Source: an uncultured Collinsella sp. (lineage in GTDB: Bacteria; Actinomycetota; Coriobacteriia; Coriobacteriales; Coriobacteriaceae). From it: a DNA stretch of 6,293 nucleotides. Under the pieces are notes generated by a model, which saw only the letters and a list, made by a program, of their open reading frames with translations, searched no databases and was not told where the DNA came from. The DNA is taken from contig URGY01000101.1 of assembly GCA_900547505.1 (NCBI GenBank), positions 1-6,293 of the forward strand, in the 5' to 3' direction. A program made the position numbers and the translations under genes. Positions 6,251 through 6,293 of this stretch are shown here, piece by piece. Each line of letters starts with the position of its first letter. Position 1 is the first letter of the stretch.

Positions 6251-6293
6251 GGCTGCCGCAGCGGCGCGTCTGGCCGAACGAGTCCCCATACCC
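6251..6293. other. Unassigned 43-base tail of the window
   Basis: No gene or clear signal is visible. It contains a short palindrome, GCCGCAGCGGC (6255-6265), and another GTCCCC (6282-6287), the core seen in the left arm of the adjacent hairpin. This may be the edge of a further repeat unit, but the window ends too soon to tell. Confidence 0.3.

Noticed and set aside
6152..6288. 45-codon minus-strand frame across both terminal hairpins
   Set aside because: It consists largely of hairpin arms, with no recognisable motif or clear ribosome binding site. The palindromes explain the sequence better.

Overview
The window looks like the end of a draft contig from a GC-rich bacterium of moderately high GC content. 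The style of the proteins (a long YhgE/Pip exporter, a DMT transporter, an M20D amidohydrolase and an OFA/MCT-like MFS transporter, with short gaps and strong GGAG/AGGA ribosome binding sites) fits a gut Coriobacteriia member such as Collinsella. That assignment is a recollection-based inference, not something proven by the sequence.

Layout. Positions 1-46 are not genomic. They match the end of the Illumina P7 oligo, an 8-base i7 index and the complete Nextera Read 2 adapter ending in the Tn5 mosaic end. The first gene, a YhgE/Pip family membrane protein (47-2051), is therefore cut at its 5' end, and its apparent ATG lies in adapter. A 201-base gap follows, with a good intrinsic terminator at 2149-2185. 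Next come a DMT/EamA-family 10-TM permease (2253-3236) and its own terminator (3249-3273). Then comes an M20D metallo-amidohydrolase (3352-4650, better start than the longer TTG frame), preceded by a 7-bp inverted repeat that could be an operator. A 123-base gap holding a long imperfect hairpin, whose left arm contains the amidohydrolase stop codon, leads to an MFS transporter (4774-6078). The last 215 bases carry no convincing gene but hold two large back-to-back hairpins: a 27-bp stem with one wobble pair, and a perfect 21-bp stem with a 12-base palindrome in its loop.

How the genes work together. All four genes are on the + strand. The first two have their own terminators and look like independent units. 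The amidohydrolase and MFS transporter have no canonical terminator between them and may form a two-gene unit in which an imported N-acyl or amide compound is hydrolysed, or a product is exported. The substrate cannot be read from the sequence.

I see no CRISPR array, rRNA, tRNA, transposase gene or clearly new multi-gene system. The most unusual DNA is the palindromic material at 4644-4746 and 6112-6250.
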